A DNA stretch of 64,000 nucleotides, from contig OZ004598.1 in NCBI GenBank assembly GCA_963924555.1, positions 2,070,501-2,134,500 on the forward strand. Reading direction: 5' to 3'. Source of the DNA: Crambe crambe (Eukaryota > Porifera > Demospongiae > Poecilosclerida > Crambeidae). The notes beneath the pieces are model-generated. The model was given only the letters and a program-made list of their open reading frames with translations, was not told where the DNA came from and did not search any database. The position numbers were made by a program, and so were the translations under genes. Shown here piece by piece: positions 48,368-59,760 of this stretch; within the stretch, counting starts at the first letter, position 1, and each line of letters starts with the position of its first letter.

Positions 48368-49340
48368 CCTAGGGCTATAGGGACCAGTCAGTGATATGGG
48401 GCCCCCTCAATTTTCCAAGCTTCCTAGCAAAATAAAAGCTTTTGCATGCTATAGGGACCAGTCAGTGATATGGGGCTCCCTCAATTTTCCAAGCTTCCTA
48501 GCAAAATAAAAGCTTTTGCTATAGGGACCAGTCAGTGATATGGGGCCCCCTCAATTTTCAAAATAAAAGCTTTTACTATAGGGACCATCAGTGATATGGG
48601 GCTCCCTCAATTTTCCTAGCAAAATAAAAGCTATAGGGACAGTCAGTGATATGGGGCTCCCTCAATTTTCCAAGTTTCCTAGCAAAATAAAGCTTTTGCT
48701 ATAGGGACCAGTCAGTGATATGGGGCCCCCTCAATTTTCAAAATAAAAGCTTTTGCTATAGGGACCATCAGTGATATGGGGCTCCCTCAATTTTCCTAGC
48801 AAAATAATAGCTTTTGCTATAGGGACCAGTCAGTGATATGGGGCTCCCTCAATTTTCCAAGCTTCCTAGCAAAATAAAAGTGTTTGCTATAGGGACCAGT
48901 CAGTGATATGGGGCCCCCTCAATTTTCCAAGCTTCCTAGCAAAATAAAAGCTTTTGCTATAGGGACCAGTCAGTGATATGGGGCTCCCTCAATTTTCCAA
49001 GCTTCCTAGCAAAATAAAAGCTATAGGGACCAGTCAGTGATATGGGCCCCCCTCAATTTTCCAAGCTTCCTAGCAAATAAAAGCTTTTGCTATAGGGACC
49101 AGTCAGTGATATGGGGCTCCCTCAATTTTCCAAGCTTCCTAGCAAAATAAGCTACAGGGACCAGTCAGTGATATGGGGCTCCCTCAATTTTCCAAGCTTC
49201 CTAGCAAAATAAGCTATAGGGACCAGTCAGTGATATGGGGCTCTCTCAATTTTCCAAGCTTCCTAGCAAAATAAAAGCTGTCAGTGATATGGGGCTCCCT
49301 CAGTTTTCCAAGCTTCCTAACAAAATAAAAGCTTATGGTG
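48368..49340. repeat. 70-bp minisatellite inside the first CCGG-target element
   Basis: About 14 units containing TAGGGACCAGTCAGTGATAT, GGGGCTCCCTCAATTTTCC and AAGCTTCCTAGCAAAATAAA. Some units are shortened by loss of the AAGCTTCCTAGC or CTTTTGCTA part. GGGGCYCC variants echo the element ends. Confidence 0.92.
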
Positions 49341-49504
49341 TCTGAATATTGTCCTCCCAAAATTTGTCCCAGTGAACAATTTTCACCAGTGAATAATGTC
49401 CATAATTCACTGTCCCCCCTCAGTGAATAATGAAATCCTCAAGGCTGAAGAATTGTCACTGCATGGATGCGAGAGAGAGATTGGTAGTTTTCTCCAGTCT
49501 AGCT

Positions 49505-49884
49505 AGACATCTCAGACTACATCTGCTTCTCTACAAATGCAACTAGGGAAGCATTGAACAACAAACTGGAGTACAAGTTTAATCGCACCATCGTGGGCCG
49601 CCACTTCTATTTCAGCAGAATATCATGGCTGTGGAACTCAATGCCTCAAGTGAATCTTGAAAAGTCATTCAACTTTTACAGTTTTCATGGCATATTTCAT
49701 GAACAACTTTAATCAAGCCAGGCTATGTACATATCATATATGCTGTCCTTGCTCAACATGCCATTTAACCTACTACAGTCACTACAGATTTTTATTTTTA
49801 TACTATAGTTCTCTAAGTTACAACCTTTGTACATACTTCACTTCACTTTATTTTATTTCCAGCTTCACCAGCACGTGGTGTTAG
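49505..49884 (+). mobile_element. Non-LTR-type retroelement 3' end fragment
   Basis: Plus-strand pieces read FNRTIVGRHFYFSRISWLWN with NSMPQVNL, and then, after a frame change, CTYHICCPCSTC. This order (VGRxFFxxRxxxxWNxLP, then a Cys-rich CPCxxC end) is typical of the extreme C-terminus of many invertebrate LINE-type ORF2 proteins. It is broken and lies inside the CCGG-target element. Confidence 0.65.
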
Positions 49885-50774
49885 TCTGGCAACATGCTTC
49901 ACTATGCTTTAGTTCTGTAACACCAAACTCTTTATCAATAACGTGTTGAGAAGTCAAAAAAAATCACCTTGGAAGAAGCATGGAAGAAGCGTGGTAAAAC
50001 TCTAGCTATATGTCACGTGCTAGATGAGAAAATGTCATCTTGGTCCACAATTAACTGGATAGTTCTACCACAAAATAGCTATCTAGCTAGGTGAGGTTCC
50101 CTATTTTCTACTCAGTAAGCTGTGTCACATAACACTAGAAAAGTATCTCAGTCTGTATGGTCAACGTCACAGAGTCTATGAAGCAAGTCAGAAAATTCAC
50201 ACTCGATCGTGGTTATAATACTCCAACTGACTCTAACACACCATTAGAATGCTGTATAGCTATGAGGAATCTATATAGAAACTATGTATCTTTGCCTCTT
50301 GTATGCAATGCATACCAGCTAGCCCAAGTCAATGGCGCCTACCTCACATGGTTAGCCCCCTGAAACTCATGGCAGCTAGCTATGCATGCCTAGATGAACA
50401 GGGCAGGCACGCATGAACCTAGTGTCTCTAGGGGCTAACTCCAAGAACCTCTGCCCACCAAATCAACACATCAGCCTAGCAATTTTTATATGCTGCAGTT
50501 TTGTGGATCTTCCTCCTCCTCATTCTTAGACTGCTTGTCATAGCCATCAGGATACACTCCACCTGTCAAGTACTCTTTTGATGGCTGTGTAGGAATACTG
50601 ACATAGCTAGCTGCTATTCCCAGCTGATTGCCAGCACGCGTGCGTGGGCCCCATTTCACTGGGGGAGCCCCAAAATACTAGCGCTTTGAGGCCCCCCTGG
50701 GGGCCCCATTTCACTAGTGCTATACGGCCGGGGGGCCCCATATCACGGGGGGCCCCATATCGCTCCTACACCGG

Positions 50775-50877
50775 TTACCGTAGCTAGTCTGGCATAGCTA
50801 TATTCTCGAATCGACGATGACGATGGCATTTAACTTTAACTTTAGCCCTAGCAGTAGCCCCTGATCTTTTGAACATT
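50775..50877 (+). promoter_or_regulatory. Remnant of the gene 4 upstream region between two elements
   Basis: 103 bases homologous to about 36987-37107 before gene 2 (TTACCGTAGCTAGTCTGGC ... TTTTGAACATT). The block that normally lies next to the gene is 1.8 kb further right. Confidence 0.7.
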
Positions 50878-50884
50878 CCGGTGT

Positions 50885-51720
50885 CAAGTAAAAATGGGGA
50901 CCCCCACAAAATGGGGACCCCCATCCCCATTTTTTTGTAATTTTGGGGACCCCCATGCCCAAATTTATCATAAATATGGGGATCCCTCAAGAATTTTAGG
51001 GACCCCCTAATTATGGATCACCATCCCCATTTTTAAGTAATTTGGGGACCCCATGCCCAAATTTATGTAAATATGGGGACCCCCTAATTATAGACCCCTA
51101 TTCCGTAATTTTGTGGACCCCCATGCCCAAATTTTAATATGGGACCCCTCAAGAATTTTAGGGACCCCCTAATTATGGATCACCATCCCCATTTTAAGTA
51201 ATTTGGGGACCCTATGCCCAAATTTACGTAAATATGGGGACCCCCTAATTATAGACCCCTATTCCAATTTTAAGTAATTTTGTGGACCCCCATGCCCAAA
51301 TTTTAATATGGGGCCCCTCAAGAATTTTAGGGACCCCCTAATTATGTATCACCATCCCCATTTTTAGTAATTTGGGGACCTCATGCCCAAATTTATGGGA
51401 ACCCCATGCCCAAAGTTATGTAAATATGGGGACCCCCTAATTATAGACCCCTCTTCCAATTTTAAGTGATTTTGTGGACCCCCATGCCCAAATTTTAATA
51501 TGGGACCCCTGAAGAATTTTAGGGACCCCCTAATTATGTATCACCATCCTCATTTTTGGGGATCTCATACTCAAATTTATGGGGACCCCATGCCCAAAGT
51601 TATGTAAATATGGGGACCCCCTAATTATAGACCCCCGATCCCATAATTTAGGGAACCCCATGCCAGTTAATCATAAACATGGGGATCCCTCAATAATTTT
51701 GGGGACCCCCTAATACGGAC
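50885..51720. repeat. GGGGACCCCC-rich tandem array inside the second CCGG-target element
   Basis: Units of roughly 170 bases with sub-repeats such as GGGGACCCCCTAATTATAGA, CCCATGCCCAAATTTATG and CCTCAAGAATTTTAGGGA. About four to five diverged copies. Confidence 0.85.
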
Positions 51721-52263
51721 ACAATAATTATTTTTGATATGATTGTTTCAAATATCCTTATATAAACCAGGCCTATAATATTTTTTAAAGATTAGATCAT
51801 TGGTTCAGTGGATACCCAAGTGGCTATCATCATGAAATAGTTGCAATAATTCGTCTTCGCTTTTCAGTATCTTCAACCACAAGCCTGGGCTTAGCTCGAG
51901 ACTTGCCTTACCTACTCAAATACAGTCATAATAATCTCCTATAGCCCTACACATATGGCAAGGTATAAACCCTCATAGGATGTAGAGGACCCGGAGCAGG
52001 AGTTTGAAAGTATAGCTACTAAATTTTAATTTGTATAGAATAACTGAATCTCACTGACTATAGCTATAACATAAATTCTCACCAGTCCTATACAAAAAAA
52101 ACTAAACAAGAAAAAACATGAAAAGCAAGAAGAGACATGCACAAAACCAATAACCACTACCCCATTACGTAATGCATAAATGGCAAATCATGAAAAAACC
52201 TGTTACAACGAAAGCACACACAGCATAAAAGGTGTAATGATACAAAGTAATGAAATGATTGCA

Positions 52264-52266
<3 letters not shown>

Positions 52267-52318
<52 letters not shown>
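52267..52318. repeat. (CT)n microsatellite
   Basis: About 25 CT units within the second CCGG-target element. Confidence 0.95.
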
Positions 52319-52321
<3 letters not shown>

Positions 52322-52729
52322 GGGATGATCCAATATAAGCCTAAGGGCTCATAGATAGCTAGAGAAGATTGCATGCAACTATTGCGTATCTACAATTGGT
52401 ATTTATCCTCACTTTGTCCACCAATATAGTAGAGATCAGCCTCCATTTACACCTTTTTCTTAGGGCTAGTTTGTCACCCTTGGATATATACCATCGCTAA
52501 TGTAGTTATATATTTGGTCAAAGGTAAACCTTCCCTGAGCATCTTCCATCTTCAGCTGGACTGTAGTACAGGATTTTGCGAGCTTTTTGCTTTACTTACG
52601 GCGCATGCGCCCCAATCCCGCGCGCAGAGCATGCATGGGGTCCCTAATTTTACAGGGGGGACCCTAATTTTACGATAATTTTGGGGTCGGGGGTCCCCAA
52701 ATTTATGGGGTCCCTAAATTTACGTGACA

Positions 52730-52929
52730 CCGGTCTTGCTCTGGTCTTAAAACTACTGAGATTTCTGAGCTCAATGTTGGAGGATATAGCTAGCTATTTA
52801 GGATTACTTGTTTCCATCCTTTTTCTTTTGTACACTTTAGGTATTCATTAGCTATTCATTGCCCTAGCCTGGTAGTCTGGATACGAGCCCCGCCCCTGAA
52901 ACTGTAGAAGAAACAATAGAGGAGCAGAA
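52730..52929 (+). promoter_or_regulatory. Proximal upstream region of gene 4
   Basis: Homologous to about 37103-37305 before gene 2: TTGCTCTGGTCTTAAAACTA, GTACACTTTAGGTATTCAT and the GAGCCCCGCCCC GC-box-like site. Its normal upstream sequence was displaced by the two CCGG-target elements. Confidence 0.5.
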
Positions 52930-54279
52930 ATGTGCCCTTCCCTCTCTTCTCTTTACCCGTCTAGAATGTGCAGTAAGTTTCGAGTTTTGTCGCTAGTAAT
53001 CGTCATCTTCTTCATCTGGTCCATGGGCCAACTGACTAGGCCCACTGGTAGAGTTGCCAGAGGCACAGGAAGCTATATAGTATCCACTCACTACTCTGAC
53101 CAACTGACTGGAAGCGTTTTTAACTTATTTTCTCTCCAGTGTTGGGCAGGTTCTCTAAAGATGAATAAGGTATTCGTGGTGGAACCTTTTATTCGAGGTG
53201 GGTCGATTTTAGGAGTGAATTTAGGCAAAAGAATTCCTGAGGTGTTTTATGAAGCTAGAGCTGATGAGCACTTTGACAGTGATAACATTATTCGACTTCG
53301 AGATATCTATAGTCTGACTGAATGGAATGATATTTCGCAGACTCACAACTATTCTTCCCTTGTTAGCTGGAGAAATTTTTTGCAGAATGCACCTAGGAAT
53401 CTTATCCTAGTGGATCGTCTATGTCATTCTGGAGGCATGTGTATGGGAGAATGTAATATGCCTGATGATGAATTTGATTCGTTTTATGAATCAAAATATT
53501 TTCTTGATTCTGCAATACCATTTGCACGGCATAACAATTTTGAGATCGTGAGGAAAGTCTGCATAGATCCATCAAAGCTGATGACCAATAATGAATTCAC
53601 TAGATTCATCTATGGTAATCATAGTATCAATGAAACAACAGTATTATTCAACCATTGGGGTGGAATTGAACGTACCAAGAGTCTTTATCGAATCCCTATC
53701 TCTGATTTAGATCAATGCAGTAGACCCTATATCAATTTTGAACCAAGGTACAGCAGCATGCTTGAATTGGACCACAGAAAATATGTTGAGAAGTTCTTCC
53801 CTGCAGGACTTAAATATACCTCTGTGATGCTAAGACTGGAACAGTTAATCGTGTACCACAAACTACTCAGCAAATCCATAGCACTACAACGTGTGCATGT
53901 GATGCGATGTGTAGATAACTTACTGAAGAAGGTGGAACTGGTCACGAAAATGACCAATATCAATTATTTATTTCTTGCCATGGATTGTGGGAAGCATGGC
54001 TCACAAAAATATCGCGGTCCAAAAAACAATTTGACAGTAATGATAGATGAAGCATGTCAGACTTTATATAACAGTTTATATGGAAACACATCAACACTGA
54101 CTGAGTGGGAACATTCTTTTGACTCAGTGGCTTCATTTCATGTCCCTGGATACATTGCTTTGTTACAGAAGAACATTGCAGCTGGAGGCGACCCTTTGAT
54201 TCTGGCTGGAGGGGGTGCATTTCAGGCTTCTGCTAGGAAATTGCATAATGGATCTTTATATAAGGTCAAAGATTGCTAG
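52930..54279 (+). CDS. Array gene 4: type II membrane glycosyltransferase-like protein, mosaic
   Basis: Intronless, 449 residues (first ATG), with anchor FRVLSLVIVIFFIW. All conserved blocks are present. Parts match different paralogues: the stem (TRPTGRVARGTG) and NYSSLVSWRNFLQ follow genes 2/5; the loop YEARADEHFDSD follows gene 1; GNHSINETT follows gene 3; SDLDQCSRPYINFE follows 2/5; and VYHKLLSKSIALQRVHVMRC through NYLFLAMDC follows gene 1. This patchwork suggests gene conversion or unequal crossover. The second Met is followed by Cys (MCSKF) instead of Arg. Intact, although its upstream region is split by two transposons. Confidence 0.85.
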   Translation: MCPSLSSLYPSRMCSKFRVLSLVIVIFFIWSMGQLTRPTGRVARGTGSYIVSTHYSDQLTGSVFNLFSLQCWAGSLKMNKVFVVEPFIRGGSILGVNLGKRIPEVFYEARADEHFDSDNIIRLRDIYSLTEWNDISQTHNYSSLVSWRNFLQNAPRNLILVDRLCHSGGMCMGECNMPDDEFDSFYESKYFLDSAIPFARHNNFEIVRKVCIDPSKLMTNNEFTRFIYGNHSINETTVLFNHWGGIERTKSLYRIPISDLDQCSRPYINFEPRYSSMLELDHRKYVEKFFPAGLKYTSVMLRLEQLIVYHKLLSKSIALQRVHVMRCVDNLLKKVELVTKMTNINYLFLAMDCGKHGSQKYRGPKNNLTVMIDEACQTLYNSLYGNTSTLTEWEHSFDSVASFHVPGYIALLQKNIAAGGDPLILAGGGAFQASARKLHNGSLYKVKDC

Positions 54280-55253
54280 AAAAAATATGTAGCAATTTAT
54301 TAGCTATAATTATAGTAAATACTTTGACATTAATAGCTATATAAATATCACTGGAATCATGCATAATGCATGCATGCATTGTATAGTTATAGTTCAACCA
54401 ACATGATATGATATGTATGCAGCCATTCAAAAAAACTGCAGGCAATCGTAAAATATCTAGGTTCTGGCTTGTTCGATATCCAGATTTCTTGCTACTGCAT
54501 GCACTGTCACTGCAGCTGCAGTAACTAAGGGTTGTTTTGGCTCATAATGAAGGTACATTCAAGGTGTCAAGGAATGTATAGCTACACCATAGTTGTTGAT
54601 GAATGATAATTCATTAGCATGTCACTAGGTAATTAATAGATATTCATAATGCAGACTATAAATGGGTTTTGAATCTAATTAACAACTCCAACTAAAATAA
54701 AAGAATCAAATTAGATGCCTGAATGTTTTGCTGTTTTGACACATGCACAGCATTGACTTAGCAACATCTAAGTCAACAAATGTCTTCATTTTGACATGCA
54801 TGACATGATGAACAGCATGCACACAGCTGCAGCATTGACCAGTGGTGGATCTAGGAGGGGGCATTTCAGGCACATGCCCCCCCCCCCCCTCCCCCCTCTC
54901 AGTGTGGCCACTTACATTACAGTGGCACTTAATTACATGCTAGCTATTAAAGTAAACAACTAGCTAAGCATTAAGTGGGCACAGTTTCCCTAAAAAGGGT
55001 GTGGTTAGGAAAACTAGTGGGCATGGTCGGGTAAAAAATTTTCCGCGCGCAAGCGCACGGATATTTTACTATAAGCCTGCATCTATGTGCCCCCCCTCCC
55101 CCCCTCTCCCCCCTCTAGAAACCCTGGATCCACCCTAGGCCCTGTTGACTTAAACATGCATGACATGATGAATAACATGTTCAACATTTTTAGTATGTGA
55201 AAGAAAAGATGCCTGAAGCTTTTCTAGGAAGAAATTGAGCCTAAGAAATTTGC
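54280..55253. other. 3' flank of gene 4 with hAT-like MITE copy 3
   Basis: Same as after genes 1 and 3. The MITE copy spans 54840-55144 and includes an AATTTTCCGCGCGCAAGCGC segment that the unit I copy lacks. Confidence 0.6.
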
Positions 55254-55840
55254 TTGGTGGAAGAAAAAAAAGAGGCCGTTGGATTATTCATCCATAGTCA
55301 ACATTTCTCCTGTGCACTCCCCCTTTTCACCTTTTCAGACTGTAGTTTGGACTCGGGGGGGGGGGGGGGGGGGAGATCCAAAAGACAAATTTGTGAATGT
55401 CCAATAATGATTTTTCCTTCCACCAGAAGTTATGGAGACCTAAGAGCTTCAGAAAGCCTCCTTGCCACTGATATTCTTGTAACATCAGCATATCCTGACA
55501 TTGTGATCATTCAGGATAAGGATATCTTCCTCATTGAACTTACCATTCCTTTTAATTCGCCAGACTCCATTAAGAACACTCACAGCAGGAAGTCAGAGAA
55601 ACCAAACTATGTTTCGCTTTTGGGTGATCTTGAAGCGAAAGGACTAGCTATGTGCAACCTTGCTTGCAATTGAAGTTGGCTCACTTGGGCACTCACGCCC
55701 TAGTGCACACAATGATCTACACTACAGTCATGTTTGATGAGGCTGGCTGCATGAATAGCAATTTCCGCATCCTATGGCCCGTAGGGACTCATTTCGTAAC
55801 ACTGAACACAATCTTCTTATTTGACTCATCACTTAGCTAG
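55254..55840 (+). mobile_element. D module copy 3: retroelement RT C-terminal tail
   Basis: Near-identical to 35759-36339. It has a longer G run (about 55356-55373) and a small CACCTTTT duplication before it. Confidence 0.75.
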
Positions 55841-56370
55841 ATCATAATTATTTCATCTCACTTAAGCTACATATAGTTTTTGTTGTTGTTGTTCTTTTTT
55901 TCTCCTTAACCCCATTGTCAGTCAGATTTGACTTTGTACCCTTGAGACCTAGGGTAGCTTTTATTTTACCTTGTTCACTTTGCGAATGAAGTTGGTTTAC
56001 CCCTTTGGTAATGCAGAGAAATCAGAAAAAGTTCTCTATCTGAAAAGTGAAATAGAACTTGACCATTGAAGAAAACTAGAGAAGAAGATGAAGAGTGCAT
56101 TGGGAGCTCCAGTGTTACAATTACTGCATATTGATGAACTGAACTGAACCCCTTAACAAAAATAATATGAAGAATACAGTACTACAGGGGCGCATCCACA
56201 GAATTTTGAGTGCTTGTGCATGGAAATTTTTGGATAGGCCATGCCCACTTTTTTGATTAGTAAAGTTATGCTAGCATGAATTCTGCAAAAATGGATGATT
56301 AAATACACCCCTGTGCTAACAATGGAAGCCTTCCTTTGATGTGGTCATAATTTTCCTTTGGTTACATGTA

Positions 56371-56481
56371 CACTGTAAAAATAAATGTGTAAAAACAACC
56401 CATTTTTAGGTTATCTGAGTTGCAAATTGCAACTCAGATGACCTAAAAATGGGTTGTTTTTACACATTTGTTTTTACAGTG
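56371..56481. mobile_element. TA-flanked palindromic MITE copy 2 (111 bp)
   Basis: Same hairpin as 36870-36980, with TA at 56369-56370 and 56482-56483 and one interior change (ACACATTTG versus ACACAGTTG). It sits at the same place before gene 5 as copy 1 before gene 2. Confidence 0.9.
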
Positions 56482-56806
56482 TACCGGTTACCGTAGCTAG
56501 TCTGGCATAGCTATATTCTCGAATCGACAATGACGATGGCATTTAACTTTAACTTTAGCCCTAGCCCAAGCCCTAGCAGTAGCCCCTGGTCTTTTGAACA
56601 TTCCGGTCTTGCTCTGGTCTTAAAACTACTGAGATTTCTGAGCTCAATGTTGGAGGATATAGCTAGCTAGCTATTTAGGATTACTTGTTTCCATCCTTTT
56701 TCTTTTGTACACTTTAGGTATTCATTAGCTATTCATTGCCCTAGCCTGGTAGTCTGGATACGAGCCCCGCCCCTGAAACTGTAGAAGAAACAATAGAGGA
56801 GCAGAA

Positions 56807-58159
56807 ATGTGCCCTTCCCTCTCTTCTCTTTACCTGTCTAGAATGCGCAGTAAGCTTCGAGTTTTGCTGTTCATTTTGTTCGTCATCTTCGTCATCTGGT
56901 CCATGGGCCAACCGACTAGGCCCACTGGTAGAGTTGCCAGAGGCACAGGAAGCTATATAGTATCCACTCACTACTCTGACCAACTGACTGGAAGCGTTTT
57001 TAACTTATTTTCTCTCCAGTGTTGGGCAGGTTCTCTAAAGATGAATAAGGTATTCGTGGTGGAACCTTTTATTCGAGGTGGGTCGATTTTAGGAGTGAAT
57101 CTAGGCAAAAGAATTCCTGAGGTGTTTAGACCTATTGGACATACTGAGCACTTTGACAGTGATAACATTATCCAACTTCGAGATATCTATAGTCTGACTG
57201 AATGGAATGATATTTCGCAGACTCAAAACTATTCTTCCCTTGTTAGCTGGAGAAATTTTTTGCAGAATGCACCTAGGAATCTTATCCTAGTGGATCGTCC
57301 ATGTCATTCTGGAGGCATGTGTATGGGAGAATGTAATATGCCTGATGATGAATTTGATTCGTTTTATGAATCAAAATATTTTCTTGATTCTGCAATACCA
57401 TTTGCACGGCATAACAATTTTGAGATTGTGAGGAAAGTCTGCATAGATCCATCAAAGCTGATGACCAATGATGAATTCACTAGATCCATCTATAGTAATT
57501 ATAGTATCAATGAAACAACAGTATTATTCAACCATTGGGGTGGAATTGAACGTACCAAGAGTCTCTATCGAATCCCTATCTCTGATTTAGATCAATGCAG
57601 TAGACCCTATATCAATTTTGAACCAAGATACAGCAGCATGCTTGAATTGGACCACAGAAAATATGTTAAGAAGTTCTTCCCTGCAGGACTCAAATATACC
57701 TCTGTGATGCTAAGACTGGAACAGTTAATTGTGCACCATAAACTACTAAGCCAACCTATTAAACTACAGCATGACCATGTGATGAGATGTGTACATAACT
57801 TGGTGGAATTGGTCACAAATATAACCAATATCAATCATTTAAAAAAATTTCTTGCCATGGATTGTGGGAAGCATGGCTCACAGAAATATCGAGGTCCAAA
57901 AAATAATTTGACAGTAATGATAGATGAAGCATGTCAGACTTTATATAACAGTTTATATGGAAACACATCAACACTGACTGAGTGGGAACATTCTTTTGAC
58001 TCAGTGGCTTCATTTCATGTCCCTGGATACATTGCTTTGTTACAGAAGAACATTGCAGCTGGAGGCGACCCTTTGATTCTGGCTGGAGGGGGTGCATTTC
58101 AGGCTTCTGCTAGGAAATTGCATAATGGATCTTTATATGATAAGGTTGAAGATTGCTAG
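56807..58159 (+). CDS. Array gene 5: type II membrane glycosyltransferase-like protein
   Basis: Intronless, 450 residues. Identical to gene 2 except K for E at residue 288 (in RKYVxKFF). Anchor, conserved blocks and glycosylation sites are as in gene 2. The flanks (MITE before, 7-bp-TSD element after) are also shared, so genes 2 and 5 derive from a very recent segmental copy or were homogenised. A collapsed-haplotype artefact in assembly is the alternative. Confidence 0.85.
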   Translation: MCPSLSSLYLSRMRSKLRVLLFILFVIFVIWSMGQPTRPTGRVARGTGSYIVSTHYSDQLTGSVFNLFSLQCWAGSLKMNKVFVVEPFIRGGSILGVNLGKRIPEVFRPIGHTEHFDSDNIIQLRDIYSLTEWNDISQTQNYSSLVSWRNFLQNAPRNLILVDRPCHSGGMCMGECNMPDDEFDSFYESKYFLDSAIPFARHNNFEIVRKVCIDPSKLMTNDEFTRSIYSNYSINETTVLFNHWGGIERTKSLYRIPISDLDQCSRPYINFEPRYSSMLELDHRKYVKKFFPAGLKYTSVMLRLEQLIVHHKLLSQPIKLQHDHVMRCVHNLVELVTNITNINHLKKFLAMDCGKHGSQKYRGPKNNLTVMIDEACQTLYNSLYGNTSTLTEWEHSFDSVASFHVPGYIALLQKNIAAGGDPLILAGGGAFQASARKLHNGSLYDKVEDC

Positions 58160-59304
58160 AAAAAATATGTAGATATTTATTATTTTATATAATATATATA
58201 TATAGTTGACATTAATATATCAATATCACTGGAAGCATGCATAATGCATGCATGCATTGTAGTTATAGCTTGCAATCAATCAACATGATACTATGATACA
58301 TCATAGATATAAGAGGTTTACGGGATTGGAAACGGATCACGTGCTCTCGTTAGCAACTAACAACCGAGGCGCGTTGACAGCTGAATGACATAGCACTTTT
58401 GTCAAAGTTGCTGTTCTGACAAGATCCGTGAGGTAAGACTTATGCCAATGATACTATAATACACTAGGGCATAGATTTACTGTATGAAATAAATTTCAGC
58501 TCAGATTTTCAAGTTTATTCCTACAAATACTACTGTAGTGGTTAATGGGACTGTAATCCCTCTCACGCTTGATGGAACTGTTGCCCATTTTCTGATCAAA
58601 AGGCATGTAAACTTTAGCTACATGGAATAGTAATGTTGGTTTTTGTATTAGCTGACATATATTGTCTCTAGCATTTGCAAGTGGTGTTAAAACTGTAATC
58701 CCTCTCCCAAGAAATAGATTAACAATATTGAAACTGTATTAGTTATTTCAGGGAAAGGATAGAACAGTAAATGGAATTGGTGCATTCGTTTTCTATACAA
58801 TAGTCATCCTATGGAGATGGCAAGCTTACTATATTTCCCCCCTAATATCCATAGGGTCCACAGGACAGCTGACTGAGCCGAATTCTTGAGGTGGATGGTG
58901 TCAAAACCCAACAGCCAAAAGCTGGAAGTATTGCAATAATGTTGATGAGGGAGAACTGAGCAGAAACTGGCGGATAACTTTGGGGCAAAATTATCTAGCT
59001 ATAATAATAATGAATTTATGTCTAATTTTAATACCAAAAGTCATGCTGGCCTTTCTTTCAAATCAATCACATAAAATTAATGTATAATGAGCAATGATAG
59101 GTACTCATAGTTATAATTACAAGGAAAAAATTAATAACTTCCTTCCTCAGACTCTCCAACTTCAACTCTCTGACTCTTCACTTCTTCAATACCTTCCCCT
59201 TAGCTAACTTGTACTATTCTGTGAGCTGTAGGGGCAGAATATCACTTTAACTGCCTTGAAAGGAGTGAATATTGATCTCTTTTCACAACGATTAATATAA
59301 TTAA

Positions 59305-59504
59305 CCCTTTGGCTTCCAAAACCGTGCATTTTTGCACATCCAGTTATCCGGGAGAAAAACAGGAAATATCCTGCTGATGAATATTCATTGTCGGCATGTC
59401 GGCACTATCAGTAAATAGAGATCTCAGTGAACAATAGAAAGATCGATAAGCGCTTTGATTCAAGTGCTTTTGCTTTGAAGAAGCTTTGATGTTTGCTTTC
59501 ATCA

Positions 59505-59540
<36 letters not shown>

Positions 59541-59760
59541 GAATGACTAGACATGCATGCCTCTACTTGCCTACGTAGCCTATAGCTGTTTGGAGGTCTT
59601 AGCAGGAGAAGAAGCGGTGGAAAGGAGTGGCTCGTGCAGCTCGAGCTGCAAGTCAGGTTGCCATGGGGAGCATTGATGACGTAAGATTGGCCGTCCAATT
59701 TGCCACTGGTGTGTCGATCCTTTCTCGAGAGGAGAAGACAGCACTACTGAAGGTAAAGGG
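59305..59760. mobile_element. Non-autonomous piggyBac-type element (456 bp)
   Basis: Flanked by TTAA at 59301-59304 and 59761-59764. The ends are CCCTTTGGCTTCC and, inverted, CCCTTTACCTTC. The homologous place at 39820 reads ATAATTAATGCTGC with a single TTAA. TTAA targeting and CCCTTT termini are piggyBac hallmarks. A run of about 27 T lies at 59511-59537. No transposase is present. Confidence 0.9.

Larger units (their letters stand above)
48266..50770. mobile_element. DNA element with TGT...ACA ends in a CCGG target, no. 1 (2,505 bp)
   Basis: Inverted ends TGTAG(T/G)AG(T/C)GA(A/T)ATGGGG then CCCC. Flanked by CCGG at 48262-48265 and 50771-50774. The matching locus before gene 2 (36983) is an uninterrupted CCGG. 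The interior holds a 70-base minisatellite and a retroelement tail. The ends and 4-bp duplication resemble Ginger-type elements as I recall them; unverified. No integrase-like frame was seen. Confidence 0.82.
50882..52729. mobile_element. DNA element with TGT...ACA ends in a CCGG target, no. 2 (1,848 bp)
   Basis: Inverted ends TGTCA(A/C)GTAAA followed by (T/A)GGGGACCCC-like sequence. Flanked by CCGG at 50878-50881 and 52730-52733. Before genes 2 and 5 the site is uninterrupted (CATTCCGGTCTTGC). The interior has a GGGGACCCCC-rich array (50885-51720) and a CT microsatellite (52267-52318). No transposase frame was seen. Confidence 0.85.

Noticed and set aside
48290..51720. CRISPR-like array
   Set aside because: The repeats are contiguous minisatellite units without unique spacers, in a eukaryotic genome.
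59408..59698. 96-codon minus-strand frame with a Lys run
   Set aside because: It crosses the poly-T of the piggyBac-type element and has no coding features.
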